From the NCBI GenBank assembly GCA_016714645.1, contig JADKCI010000002.1, forward strand, positions 124,001-188,000: 64,000 nucleotides of DNA, written 5' to 3'. Position numbers and translations under genes: made by a program. This DNA is from Chromatiaceae bacterium. GTDB taxonomy: Bacteria > Pseudomonadota > Gammaproteobacteria > Chromatiales > Chromatiaceae. Under the pieces are notes generated by a model. It ran no database searches. It was given only the letters and a program-made list of their open reading frames with translations, and was not told the origin of the DNA. Positions 18,722 through 27,608 of this stretch are shown one piece after another; the first letter of the stretch is position 1, and each line of letters starts with the position of its first letter.

Positions 18722-19423
18722 TTATAACTGCCCGCCCTGGGCGAGAATGATCTCACGCACCGCCGATTCCACCACCCTCATATCCGTCAGGGGGTAGGGC
18801 GGGATGGCGAGTTGGCGCAGGCGTTCCTGGTAATTAACGCAGTAATCGAAGTGGAAGCCGAGAAAGCCCTCCTCGCGCTTGACGCCCTGTATATCCTTGA
18901 CATATGCGGCATAGTTGGCGGTTTGGGCCATGTGATAAGGGGTCGGCGCCAGGCCCCGCCGAAAGCCCTCGACATGGGCATCCCAGGTTGGGTAAAGGGC
19001 GGGGTTGGCGAAATGCAGCACCCGGGAGGCCGCTACCAGAGACTGGAGGCAGCCGGCGACCGCGTTAACGTCCTGCTCGGCAAAGTCCGTCTGCTCGCCC
19101 CGCGACCGGCTGAAGGCCTGCACCGCCGCGGTCAACCAGCCCTGCTCGATGCGCAAACTGCTTGGCAGGGACCCATGGGCGAAGGTCGCCGCGAGCAGGA
19201 AGGCGTCGGCGGCGCGATCGGTCGCTTGGATCGCCGCCAGCAGGGCCGGGTAGGCCCGCAGCAAGGCGGCCTCCCGGGAGCCATCGGCGAGTTTATTGAC
19301 GCGCACCAGGTCCACCGCCTGGTCCAGGGTGGCAAGCGTGATATGGGTGAGGTCCGGAATCCGCCTGCCTGAATCCGGTGTCGCCGCGCCGCCCGGGGCG
19401 CGAAAGAGGTGCCTTGCTTTCAT
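18722..19423 (-). CDS. Unknown cytoplasmic protein
   Basis: 233 residues from ATG 19423; the frame extends to 19567, but the extra part is Pro/Arg-rich and looks non-coding. The protein is all-alpha with an HVEGFRRGLAP segment and a C-terminal ERLRQLAIPPYPLTDMRVVESAVREIILAQ, which recalls small enzyme-inhibitor or restriction-associated helical domains. No family is recognised with certainty. It is cotranscribed with the membrane protein at 18025-18630 by position. Confidence 0.6.
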   Translation of the reverse strand: MKARHLFRAPGGAATPDSGRRIPDLTHITLATLDQAVDLVRVNKLADGSREAALLRAYPALLAAIQATDRAADAFLLAATFAHGSLPSSLRIEQGWLTAAVQAFSRSRGEQTDFAEQDVNAVAGCLQSLVAASRVLHFANPALYPTWDAHVEGFRRGLAPTPYHMAQTANYAAYVKDIQGVKREEGFLGFHFDYCVNYQERLRQLAIPPYPLTDMRVVESAVREIILAQGGQL

Positions 19424-19648
19424 GGCGATTAGGTTGACAGATCGGCGCGGCGAGGTCGAGGGGCCGAGGCGGGAAAATGCCGGGCGCTTTGCCCTCGGAG
19501 GGGTCTGAACAGGCCATACTCCGGCTTGAGGTCGCTGCCTGGGTGTCCCGTTGGGCAAGAGAGCCAAATATTAGGCCGGGCGGATGAAAATCCCGGGGCC
19601 TTGGGGCAATATGGTCCGGTATCACGTCCACTGCTCTCAGGAGACACC

Positions 19649-21019
19649 ATGTACCGCATCCGCGCCATTCTCGGAGGCTGGCTGATTGGCCTCGCCCTCA
19701 TGGTCCTGGTACCCCTCGTCACCGGGGCGCAAGAGGGGCCGAGGGCTCGCCAGCAGGCCGAGGTCACCCCAACGCCCCGGATCTGGTCCGGTTCTCCGGG
19801 CATGCGGCTATGGGGACGGGGCTGGCAAGACTCCCTCCCTGGGTCGGGCGCGGGACAACCTCGGCTGGCGGCCATGGCCGATGGCGGTTATGTCCTGGCC
19901 GGCACGGTACCCGGGCCCGCGGGTCACGAGGCCTGGGTCGCGCGTTTTGACCCCCAGGGCGCGCCAGTCTGGACGCAAGTCCTGGCCGGTCCCTTCGACC
20001 TCCAGGTACAGGGGCTGGATGCCCTGTCGAATGGCGGCCTCTTGTTGGCTGGCGATTTAGGCCCGGCCCGGCCGGGTTTCCTGATGGCCCTGGACGCGGC
20101 GGGCGAGACCCTCTGGTCACGGACCACGACCGCGGATGAGGCCGCCACCGACCACTTGCTGGGACTGGCCACGGGTACCACCGGCCTGGGGCTTGCCGTA
20201 GGGCAGACCCGGCGCGCGGAGGGGACCGAGGTCGGCCTCCTCACCTCCGTTCCGGCGGATGGTTCCTCCGGATGGCGGTTGGAAGCCACGGGAGCCTGGT
20301 CCGTCCGGGCCCTGATCCAGGATGGCGATGGCTGGTTGGTGGCTGGCGCCAGCCTGGAGCCGGCCCAGGCCGCCTGGCTGGCGCGGGTCGATGCGACGGG
20401 AGGGATCGACTGGCAGCGCACCTATGGCCCGGCGGGCAGCGGCGCCGTCGTGGCCCTGCTGCGTCTGGCGGATGGCGCCGTCCTGCTTGCGGGGCACCCG
20501 GCCGAGGGTGGTGAAGTCTGGCTGCGCCGGGTCGATGGTCGGGGGGAAATCCTCTCCGAACAGCAGCCGCGACTGGCCGGCGATGGGGTGGCACCCGTCC
20601 GCTCCCTGCTTGGCCTGGCCCCGGCCGAGGATGGCGGCTATTGGCTGGGGGGGGAGACACTGGGCGGCGATGCCTGGCTGGCGCGCCTCGACCCCGCCGG
20701 CGAGACCCTCTGGGTGCGCCACTATGGTGGGGAGGGTGCTGATCGCTTCACCGCCCTCCTGTCACGCCCGGGCGGGGTGCTGGCCGCGGGCCTGAGTGTC
20801 TCTGGCCAGGGGGCAGGCGCCCCAGGCCTCTGGCTGGCCACACTCGATGCCCAAGGTACCCCTGGATGTCACCCCCCCTGTCCGACCGGGCGGCCAGGAT
20901 CCTGGCCCTTGTCCAGCAGGGGCTGGGGCCTGAATCCGGCCTCGCCGCCGGCGGCGAGTTCGAGGTCCGGGAGGCGACCGATGGCACCCTGCGGCTCTGG
21001 CTCCCCTTTGCCCGTCTGA
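19649..21019 (+). CDS. Secreted beta-propeller-like repeat protein (probably frameshifted end)
   Basis: 456 residues from ATG 19649 (AGGAGA upstream; signal peptide ending near VTGAQE). It contains six or more repeats of a DGG-Y/V-LAG ... W-V-ARLD-A-G pattern (for example DGGYVLAGT, NGGLLLAGD, DGGYWLGGE), the pattern of delta-60 type beta-propellers. After GTPGCHPP, near 20875, the composition changes to Ser/Pro/Arg-rich, because the frame there is a shadow of the next gene. A one-base insertion in the C7 run at 20872-20878 would join it to the following protein. It is therefore either one long exported protein or two overlapping ones. Confidence 0.7.
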   Translation: MYRIRAILGGWLIGLALMVLVPLVTGAQEGPRARQQAEVTPTPRIWSGSPGMRLWGRGWQDSLPGSGAGQPRLAAMADGGYVLAGTVPGPAGHEAWVARFDPQGAPVWTQVLAGPFDLQVQGLDALSNGGLLLAGDLGPARPGFLMALDAAGETLWSRTTTADEAATDHLLGLATGTTGLGLAVGQTRRAEGTEVGLLTSVPADGSSGWRLEATGAWSVRALIQDGDGWLVAGASLEPAQAAWLARVDATGGIDWQRTYGPAGSGAVVALLRLADGAVLLAGHPAEGGEVWLRRVDGRGEILSEQQPRLAGDGVAPVRSLLGLAPAEDGGYWLGGETLGGDAWLARLDPAGETLWVRHYGGEGADRFTALLSRPGGVLAAGLSVSGQGAGAPGLWLATLDAQGTPGCHPPCPTGRPGSWPLSSRGWGLNPASPPAASSRSGRRPMAPCGSGSPLPV

Positions 21020-22671
21020 AGGACACCTCGGCGGAGGCCGAGGGGCAGCAACTCGAACTTGGCACCCTGGCGTTGCTAGCCCGCCCTCCGGAGACCGCCA
21101 AGGGGCCCTGGCGCTTCACCCTGGCAGGGCCGGCCACCCTCTGGATTCCCGGGGATGACGGAGGGGATGTCGCCCGGCTGACCCTGGCGCGGCGCGACTT
21201 TGCCCTGGAACTGGACCCGGACTCCGGCCTGACGACGGCGATCGACCTGCGGTTGGCGGGGGTCGAGTTGCGCCTGGACCCGCCGGCACGGCTGGCGGGC
21301 CTTTACCAGGACCAGGCCCTGGGGATCGACGCCGCGACGCCCCCTGCGGGCGAGGAGGCCAGCCCCCTGGCCAGCCTGGGTCTTGGCGAATTTACCCTGG
21401 CGGTCAAGCTGACACCCGATGCCGCGGGCCGTTGGGGTGGGAGTTTGCGACTCAGGCTCGCTGACCTGGCGGGGCGCGATGGGCAAGGCCAGGAAAGGGG
21501 CCATCTGGGCGGATGGCGGCTGGATGCCGACTATGCCGACATGGATCTCACTATGCTGGAGGCCCTCTCGGGGCGGCTGGAGGCCCTGCAGCTTCAGGAA
21601 CCCGTCCCCTTGCTGGAGGAGGTCGGCGCCCTGGTGGAGGCCTATCTGCGGGCTAGTGGCCAGGCGCGGGGCGAATGGCTCCTGACCGATCTGGCCATGC
21701 CTCTCGATGGCGCGGGCGAGTACCTGCGTCTGGGCGAGTTCGGCCTGGTGGGTTCCGTCGCGCCGCCCCTGGACCAGCCCCTGGCGCGGGATCTGCGGCT
21801 GCAATTCCACCTCAAGGGGCTGGACCTGATGGCGGAGGCTAGCCAGGTCGCGTTGGGGGAGGCGCGTTTCGAGGTCGGCATGGAGCGATTGGCGCTCGCC
21901 AACCTGGTCGAGGCGGTCCTATTCGCCCTCCAGCATCCAGCCGCCGGCCCCGCGGCCCTGCCGGAGTGGCTGCCCCGCATCCTGGGTGGCATCGAAGTCA
22001 CCCTCGCGACCAACGGCCTCCGGGCCACCCTGCCCGCGGAGGCCCCCCTGGCCATCGAGGGCCTCAGGCTCCATCTGGCCCTGAAGGGGCTGGACTCCCC
22101 GGTGCCCGTCCTGGCCTTGGCCTATTCACAAGAGGGTGTCTCGGGTCTGGAGCTGGTGCTGCCACCCTGGGCGCCCCGGACGGTCAATCTCGATCTGGCC
22201 CTGAGCGGCCTGCCTCTGGCCGAGCTGCTGGCCGTCTCCCTGGGGAAGACGCCCGATCCTCTGGCCGCCCTCACGCTGATGGGCACCCAGCCGGTTCGGC
22301 TCGACATCAACGACATCACCCTCGATCTGCCCGCCGGCGGGATGCGGCTGCGAGGCCAGGCACTGACCCAGGTCCCGGCCACGCCCCAGGCCTTGCCCGA
22401 GGGGACCCTGACCGCGAATATCGAACTGCGCAATCTCGATGCCCTGGCCCGACTCATGGACGCGGCCGCGGACCCCGCCGAGCGCGAGAACCTGGCCGCC
22501 CTGGTGGCCTTCCTGCGGCTGGTGGGCATCGAGCGTCCCGCCGCTGAGGGCGGCCAGCTACTCAGCTTCGCCCTGGAAGCCAACAGTCGGGGCGAGGTTG
22601 TGGTCAACGGCAAGGACCTGACCCCGCTTCTCAATAACTCGGCCAGCCCCGTTCGCGGTATGAATCGCTAG
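20866..22671 (+). CDS. Large unknown protein with repeated amphipathic beta segments
   Basis: 601 residues. It overlaps the previous frame by 154 bp and has no signal peptide of its own. Repeating strands such as LRLAGVELRLD, FTLAVKLT, LRLRLADLAG and IELRNLDALARLMD resemble envelope proteins of the YdgA/DUF945 or AsmA-like kind, but I cannot assign a family. Since such proteins are exported, the missing signal peptide supports the idea that it is the C-terminal part of the upstream secreted protein (see findings). The stop lies 31 bp before the GNAT gene. Confidence 0.65.
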   Translation: MSPPLSDRAARILALVQQGLGPESGLAAGGEFEVREATDGTLRLWLPFARLKDTSAEAEGQQLELGTLALLARPPETAKGPWRFTLAGPATLWIPGDDGGDVARLTLARRDFALELDPDSGLTTAIDLRLAGVELRLDPPARLAGLYQDQALGIDAATPPAGEEASPLASLGLGEFTLAVKLTPDAAGRWGGSLRLRLADLAGRDGQGQERGHLGGWRLDADYADMDLTMLEALSGRLEALQLQEPVPLLEEVGALVEAYLRASGQARGEWLLTDLAMPLDGAGEYLRLGEFGLVGSVAPPLDQPLARDLRLQFHLKGLDLMAEASQVALGEARFEVGMERLALANLVEAVLFALQHPAAGPAALPEWLPRILGGIEVTLATNGLRATLPAEAPLAIEGLRLHLALKGLDSPVPVLALAYSQEGVSGLELVLPPWAPRTVNLDLALSGLPLAELLAVSLGKTPDPLAALTLMGTQPVRLDINDITLDLPAGGMRLRGQALTQVPATPQALPEGTLTANIELRNLDALARLMDAAADPAERENLAALVAFLRLVGIERPAAEGGQLLSFALEANSRGEVVVNGKDLTPLLNNSASPVRGMNR

Positions 22672-22702
22672 CGCCGCGTCCGGACAGCAGGCAGAGTCGC
22701 CC

Positions 22703-23773
22703 ATGATCAAGATCAGACCCGGGACGGACGCGGATCGGCCCCAGATCATTGCCCGCATGGCGGAGGTCTTCGGTCCCGAGCCCGCGGCGCGGGCGGAACG
22801 CCTCTGGGACTGGCAGTGGCACCAGGACCCCCGTCTGCCAACCCCCGGGTATCGGGGGGTCGTCGCCGATTGGCGCGGCCAGATCATTGGCAATCTGGCC
22901 ACCATTCCCGCCGGGCTGCATCTTGGCGGGGAGCCTGTCACTGCCCACTGGTGCGTGGAGGTGCTCACCCACTGGGGTCTGATGCGCCAGGCTCTCCGCG
23001 ACCAGCGGCGCCAGGCCGGCAGGGGACCCGACTTCACCCAGGGCATCGCCGCCGCCCTCTTTGGCCACCCCGCCGCAGGGCCCATTCAGCTCGCCAAGCA
23101 CATCGCCGATCCCATGATGGTCATTCTGCACCGCATCGGTTTCACCGCCCTGCCGGGCACCTGTTCCCTACGGCGCCGGGTCTCGCTACGCCATACCCTG
23201 GCACGCGGCCTGGGCCGGCCGCTGGGGGAGCTGATCGGCGCGGTGGCGGATCTGGGCCTGCCCCTCGGCCCCCGGTCCCGGCTGCCGATCGAGGTCTTGA
23301 CGGGGGGGTTCGACTCCCGTTTCGACCGCCTGTGGGAGCAGGTCCGGGGCCAATACCCCGCCCTATGCCAGCGCGATGCCCGGACCCTGGACTGGCGGTA
23401 TCGACAGCACCCGGAAGGCGACTACCGGGTCCTCACGACCGGGGCTGGGGAAGAGCTGCGTGGCTACCTGGTACTGCTCACCTATCAAACCCGGGGCCGG
23501 CGCCGGGCCAAGTTCGTGGACCTGCTGACCGCCCCCGAGGATACCGAGGCGATCCGCGCCCTCCTGAGCGGCGCCCTGCGCTGGCTGCGCGACTGGCGGG
23601 CGGAGAAGGTCGAGACCTTCGCCGGCGGGAACGGCGTCGCCGCCATCCTCGGCTCCATGGGTTTTACCCCGCCTCTGAATAAGGCCGGCCAACCCCACCC
23701 CCTGATGGTCCGAGGTCTGCCGGCGGCCGCCGAGCGGATCTACGTCACCCAGGGTGATGGCGATGGTGGTTGA
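22703..23773 (+). CDS. GNAT-fold acyltransferase of a surface-glycan cluster
   Basis: 356 residues. The N-terminus (IKIRPGTDADRPQIIARMAEVFG) and the middle (RGVVADWRGQIIGNLATIPAGL) have the GNAT acetyl-CoA fold. A second half (DARTLDWRYRQHPEGDYRVLT, RGYLVLLT) repeats it, as in double-GNAT or FemAB-like transferases found next to exosortase and polysaccharide genes. Substrate unknown; modification of a surface sugar or of a lipid-linked precursor is inferred from the downstream ligase and glycosyltransferases. It is the first gene of a tight cluster running to 27178. Confidence 0.75.
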   Translation: MIKIRPGTDADRPQIIARMAEVFGPEPAARAERLWDWQWHQDPRLPTPGYRGVVADWRGQIIGNLATIPAGLHLGGEPVTAHWCVEVLTHWGLMRQALRDQRRQAGRGPDFTQGIAAALFGHPAAGPIQLAKHIADPMMVILHRIGFTALPGTCSLRRRVSLRHTLARGLGRPLGELIGAVADLGLPLGPRSRLPIEVLTGGFDSRFDRLWEQVRGQYPALCQRDARTLDWRYRQHPEGDYRVLTTGAGEELRGYLVLLTYQTRGRRRAKFVDLLTAPEDTEAIRALLSGALRWLRDWRAEKVETFAGGNGVAAILGSMGFTPPLNKAGQPHPLMVRGLPAAAERIYVTQGDGDGG

Positions 23774-23794
23774 GGTCGGCGAGAATCTAACCCC

Positions 23795-24711
23795 ATGCAA
23801 CCCTTGCTAGGCATTCACTCCCGTCTGGTCCGCGCCCTCCAGAAACGCCGCGATGACCAGAATGAGCGTACCCACTGGCCCCAGTGGTTCCTCCTTGCCG
23901 GCTTGCGTGCACGGGAGGCCTGGAGTCATCCGGACCCCGCGGGGCTGACCCCCCTCTGGCCCCCGGCGGATACCTTTTGGGCGGACCCCTTCGCCTGGTC
24001 GCTGGGCGGGCGGCGCTTTATCTTTCTGGAGGAATATCCCTTCCACACCCAGCGCGGCCGGATCAGCGTCCTCGAATTGGGCCCAGACCTGACGCCCCGG
24101 GGACCGGCCGTGCCCGTCCTGGACGAGGACCGGCATCTGTCCTACCCCTTTTTGTTCAGCTTCGAGGATGAGCTCTATATGGTCCCCGAGTCGGCGGCCT
24201 CCCGCCGGGTGGACCTGTATCGCTGCCAGTCCTTCCCCGACCGCTGGACTTACGTCCGGACCTTGATTGCCGGGTTCCCGGCGGCGGATGCGACCCTCTT
24301 CGAGTACGAGGGGCGCTGGTGGCTCTTCTGTAGCGCGCGGCAGGGCAGGGCGCGGCTCAATAACTCGCTACTGGCCTTCCATGCGGACTCACCCTGAGCG
24401 AGCGCTGGCTCCCCCATGCCCGCAACCCCCTGGTGCGGGACTATGGGGGCGGTCGGCCCGGCGGTCGGGTCTTTGTCGATGAGCAGGGCCGCCTCCTGCG
24501 CCCGGCCCAGAATTCGGTGCCACGCTACGGCTATGGCCTGGTCCTGCAGCAGGTGCAGGCCCTCACCCCCGGGCATTATCGTGAAAGGCGGGTCTGGCAG
24601 ACGACCGGCGCGGCGACAGGCGGCTGGCGCGCCCTGCACCACCTGGATTGGCACCAGGGTCTGCTCGTCATGGACGCCCAGCGCCTCATCCCCCGACCGC
24701 TAACCGCATGA
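23795..24711 (+). pseudogene. Frameshifted sugar transferase / glycosidase-like propeller protein
   Basis: The first frame (23795-24397) ends at HADSP, and the family continues in another frame at once (LSERWLPHARNPLV ... GRPGGRVFVDEQGRLLRPAQNS) to 24711. Inserting one C in CCC at 24391-24393 restores a continuous protein of about 305 residues. The restored sequence matches the five-bladed, GH43-like N-terminal domain found in glucosamine inositolphosphorylceramide transferase-like and polysaccharide enzymes (WADPFAW, YPFLFSFEDELYMVPESA). The stop overlaps the next ATG. Either a recent mutation or a base-calling error is possible, since both parts look fully conserved. Confidence 0.8.
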
Positions 24712-26078
24712 TGGCCATCAATGCCTTGAAATTCTTGCCACCGGGCCCCGGCCGCCGCGACCGCCTGGCCCTGCCGCTCCTGGTCCTCTTCGCCTTCTCG
24801 GCCTGGAGTATGACGGCGATCGCCAATCTGGCCCTGGCCCTGCTCGGCCTGCTGTGGCTCCTGGAGGGGCGCCGCGCCGGGGTAAGCTGGCGGCGGGACC
24901 CGGCCCTCGGGCTGCTGCTCGCCGGGGTCCTGCTGATGACCCTTCTGGCCGGGCGGGCGGCGCTGCTGTTTCCCGACCTCGCCGCTCAGCAGTGGTCCGC
25001 CATTCCGGGCTGGATTCGGCCCCTCCTCTTCGTCGTCCCGGCCTGGTGGTTGCGCGGTGATCCCGTCCGGATTCGCTGGGTGCTGGTGGCGGCCCTCCTG
25101 GGGCTGCTGGTCGGGGTGCTGCAGCGGGCGGATGGGGACGACGTGGCGGCCATCCTCGCCCTGCTGCGGGGGCAGGTCGGCTTCGACGCCCGGGGCGACT
25201 TCGGCTTTACCGCCCTCGGACTCGGCTTTCTCGTCTCCATCGCCCTGCTGGGTTTCTTCAGCTTCCGGCGCGAGATCACGGGGCTGTGCCTCGGGGGCCG
25301 GCCCCGGCCACTCCTGGGCTGGGTCCTCTGGACCACGGGCGTGGCCCTCCTCCTCGCCATCCTCCTGGTCTTGCAGACGCGGGGGGCGGTGCTGGCCCTG
25401 GCCCTCGTCATCCTGGTCTCCCTGCTGGTACGCGTCAGGACCGACCCGACCCAGCGCGGCGGGACGCGGCGGGGACTGGGCCTGTCCCTCCTCGGCGCCG
25501 TGCTGCTGCTGGCCCTGGCCGGTGCCGTCCTCTGGACCAGCGGCGACCGGATCGCCGGCGATGTGGCGGCCCTGACCCAGCCTGACGCCCAAGGTCATTA
25601 CGACTATGGCTCCTCCTCTGGCACCCGGCTCAATCTCTACCGGATCGGTGTCGCCCTGATCCGGGAGCGCCCCCTGCTGGGCTGGGGGCCCGGCACCCGC
25701 GGTCCCCTGGATCTGGTCCCCGCCGGGGTGCTGGAGTGGTCAGCCTATGATCGCGCCCATGCCCCGGAGTGGGCCCATCTGCACAGCGTCCCCATCGAAA
25801 TTTGGGTGCGCTTCGGGTTGCCTGGCCTGGTCTTTGCCGGCCTCTTCCTCGCCCTCATGGTGCAGAACTATGGGGTGATGTGGCGGCGCGTCCCGGATCC
25901 ACCCCTGTTTCGCTTTCTGCTCCTGGGGGGCATCATGACCCTGTTCTTTTGCCTCTATGACTTTCGCCTGATCCGCGTGGACTTCGGCCTGTTCTTCGTC
26001 CTCTTCTTCGGCATCCTCCATAGCTTTCGGTTTGCGCCGCCCGCCCAACCGGGCCAGCCGGCCGGTACGGAACCATGA
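24708..26078 (+). CDS. O-antigen ligase / polymerase family membrane protein
   Basis: 456 residues from ATG 24708, overlapping the previous stop as ATGA. About 10-12 membrane helices and a large periplasmic loop near residues 300-360 (GSSSGTRLNLYRIGVALIRERPLLGWGPGTRG) carry the typical WaaL/Wzy RLxxY...PLLGWGPG signature. These enzymes join or extend glycan chains on lipid A core or lipid carriers at the periplasmic face. It overlaps the next glycosyltransferase, forming a clear operon. Confidence 0.88.
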   Translation: MMAINALKFLPPGPGRRDRLALPLLVLFAFSAWSMTAIANLALALLGLLWLLEGRRAGVSWRRDPALGLLLAGVLLMTLLAGRAALLFPDLAAQQWSAIPGWIRPLLFVVPAWWLRGDPVRIRWVLVAALLGLLVGVLQRADGDDVAAILALLRGQVGFDARGDFGFTALGLGFLVSIALLGFFSFRREITGLCLGGRPRPLLGWVLWTTGVALLLAILLVLQTRGAVLALALVILVSLLVRVRTDPTQRGGTRRGLGLSLLGAVLLLALAGAVLWTSGDRIAGDVAALTQPDAQGHYDYGSSSGTRLNLYRIGVALIRERPLLGWGPGTRGPLDLVPAGVLEWSAYDRAHAPEWAHLHSVPIEIWVRFGLPGLVFAGLFLALMVQNYGVMWRRVPDPPLFRFLLLGGIMTLFFCLYDFRLIRVDFGLFFVLFFGILHSFRFAPPAQPGQPAGTEP

Positions 26079-27178
26079 GGATCGCCAAGATCGCCCTGCT
26101 GGTGAGCGATTTCGAGGACGGCGGGGTCGAGCGCAATTTCACCAGCCTGGCCGCGGGCCTGGCCGCCCTGGGCGTCGAGGTCCATTTCCTGGTGGGCAAC
26201 CCGGATCATCCCTACCTCCAGGAGTTGGGCCAGGGCGTGCGCATCATCCCCGTGGTGGGCGATCCCACCCCGCTGCTGCGGATCTATCTGCCCCAGCAGC
26301 AACCGCCGTTCCTCCTGACCGGCAAACTCTCCGACGATTTCGCGGCCCTGGGGGTCAAACGCCTCCTGGGGCTGGAGACCCGCCTGGTCGCCGCCGTGGG
26401 CACTCCCCTGTCCGGACGCTTCGCGGCCCATCGCTGGAACTTCCTCAAGACCCTGCGGGAGACACGGCAGATCCGCCGGGCCTATGGGCAATTCGATGGC
26501 CTCACCGCCCTGACCGCCACCGTGGCCCGGGATCTGCGCGACTATTTCCGCATTCGCGGCGTGCCGATCGCGGTCCTGCCTAACCCCATCATTCCGCCAG
26601 ACCTCGCGACCTTGGCGGCGGCACCTTGCGGGCATCCCTGGCTGGCACCCGGCCAGCCCCCGGTGGTGCTGGCGGTCGGGGGGTTACGCAAGGTCAAGGA
26701 CTTCCCGACCCTGCTGCGCGCCTTCGCCAGACTGGCTATAGGGCGGGAGGTCCGGCTGCTCATCCTCGGCGAGGGCAAGGAACGGGGGCGCCTCGGGCAC
26801 CTGGCGGCGCGCCTGGGCATCGCGGAGCAGGTCGCGCTCCCGGGTTTCGTCGCCAACCCCTTCCCCTTCATGGCCCGCTGCCGGGTGCTCGCCCTCTCCT
26901 CGGTGCGGGAGGGACTGGGCAATGTGCTGGTGGAGGCCATGGCCCTGGGGACGCCGGTGGTCGCGACGGCCTGCACCGAGGGGATCCATGACCTGCTCCA
27001 GGGCGGCGACTTGGGGGGGCTGGTGCCGGTCGGGGATGATCAGGCCCTCGCCCGGGCGCTCCAGGCGGCGCTCGACCGCCGGCCCGATCCCGAGGTCATG
27101 AGGCGGGTGACCCGGCCCTTTGGCCGCGAGGCGGCCTCGCGGGCCTATCTGGACTTTTTTACCGGGCTCGTCAAATAG
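26075..27178 (+). CDS. Glycosyltransferase family 4
   Basis: 367 residues, GT-B fold. The N-terminal Rossmann half starts ALLVSDFEDGGVERNFTSLAAGL. The C-terminal half holds VLAVGGLRKVKDFPTLLRAFARL and the donor-binding segment SVREGLGNVLVEAMALGTPVVAT with the E-x7-E pattern of GT4. It uses nucleotide-sugar donors to build surface glycans in the cytoplasm. The next conserved glycan gene (49498) is a related GT4, so the CRISPR island in between appears to have entered this cluster. Confidence 0.9.
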   Translation: MRIAKIALLVSDFEDGGVERNFTSLAAGLAALGVEVHFLVGNPDHPYLQELGQGVRIIPVVGDPTPLLRIYLPQQQPPFLLTGKLSDDFAALGVKRLLGLETRLVAAVGTPLSGRFAAHRWNFLKTLRETRQIRRAYGQFDGLTALTATVARDLRDYFRIRGVPIAVLPNPIIPPDLATLAAAPCGHPWLAPGQPPVVLAVGGLRKVKDFPTLLRAFARLAIGREVRLLILGEGKERGRLGHLAARLGIAEQVALPGFVANPFPFMARCRVLALSSVREGLGNVLVEAMALGTPVVATACTEGIHDLLQGGDLGGLVPVGDDQALARALQAALDRRPDPEVMRRVTRPFGREAASRAYLDFFTGLVK

Positions 27179-27200
27179 GCGCCGATGCGTAGCCGGGCCG

Positions 27201-27214
27201 CCACAAGCTTGTGG
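27201..27214. repeat. CCACAAGCTTGTGG palindrome, copy 1
   Basis: A 14-bp perfect palindrome at the left edge of the island. The core CAAGCTTG recurs at gene junctions at 28584-28597, 29412-29425, 30686-30699, 32165-32174, 42312-42321 and 42838-42847, and inside cmr3 at 37387-37396. Confidence 0.7.
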
Positions 27215-27252
27215 GGGCGGCAGCCGGGTGCTAACGGGTGCATATTGACCCC

Positions 27253-27570
27253 ATGATTTACCTGCTCAACACCCCCATCCTCACCGCCTACGGCGATTTT
27301 CGTTTCACCGGACCCCTCGGCCTGGCGACGGCCCGCCAGCGCTTGACAGCGGGTTTCATCTCGGCCATTGGCCATGAGGCCGCGGCGGATTTTCTGTCCA
27401 CCCTGCTGGGCTGCCCCGTGCCGGTCAACCGCGTCGCCGTCGCCATGGCCCCCGGCGATACCGCCCTGGTGCTGCGTCTCCGAGACCGCCTGCCGGAGGG
27501 TAAGGTCCTCGCTGCCCAGGAACTGGCGGCGACGCCCTACGAACTGGGTTGGCTGGAACGGTTGGCATAA
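27253..27570 (+). CDS. DUF1874 / AcrIII-1-like ring nuclease (Crn2)
   Basis: 105 residues from ATG 27253. The family pattern is clear: MIYLLNTPILT, then GFISAIGHEAAADFLSTLLG, VPVNR and LPEGKVL. In the viral AcrIII-1 and host Crn2 proteins of this family a histidine in the IGH motif (here His41) cleaves cyclic tetra-adenylate, turning off type III CRISPR signalling. The Arg60 of the VNR motif and a glutamate near 82-90 also match. In a host genome beside type III genes the natural role is resetting the alarm. It lies directly ahead of cas6. No strong Shine-Dalgarno is visible, so the start is less certain than the family. Confidence 0.8.
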   Translation: MIYLLNTPILTAYGDFRFTGPLGLATARQRLTAGFISAIGHEAAADFLSTLLGCPVPVNRVAVAMAPGDTALVLRLRDRLPEGKVLAAQELAATPYELGWLERLA

Positions 27571-27608
27571 GACGTTGCCCCTGGCTTAACCCCCTTTGAG
27601 AACCTCCC

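Noticed and set aside
27180..27252. Attachment site or tRNA at the left island edge
   Set aside because: Only the CCACAAGCTTGTGG palindrome was seen; no tRNA-like sequence and no matching repeat at 49490 was found.
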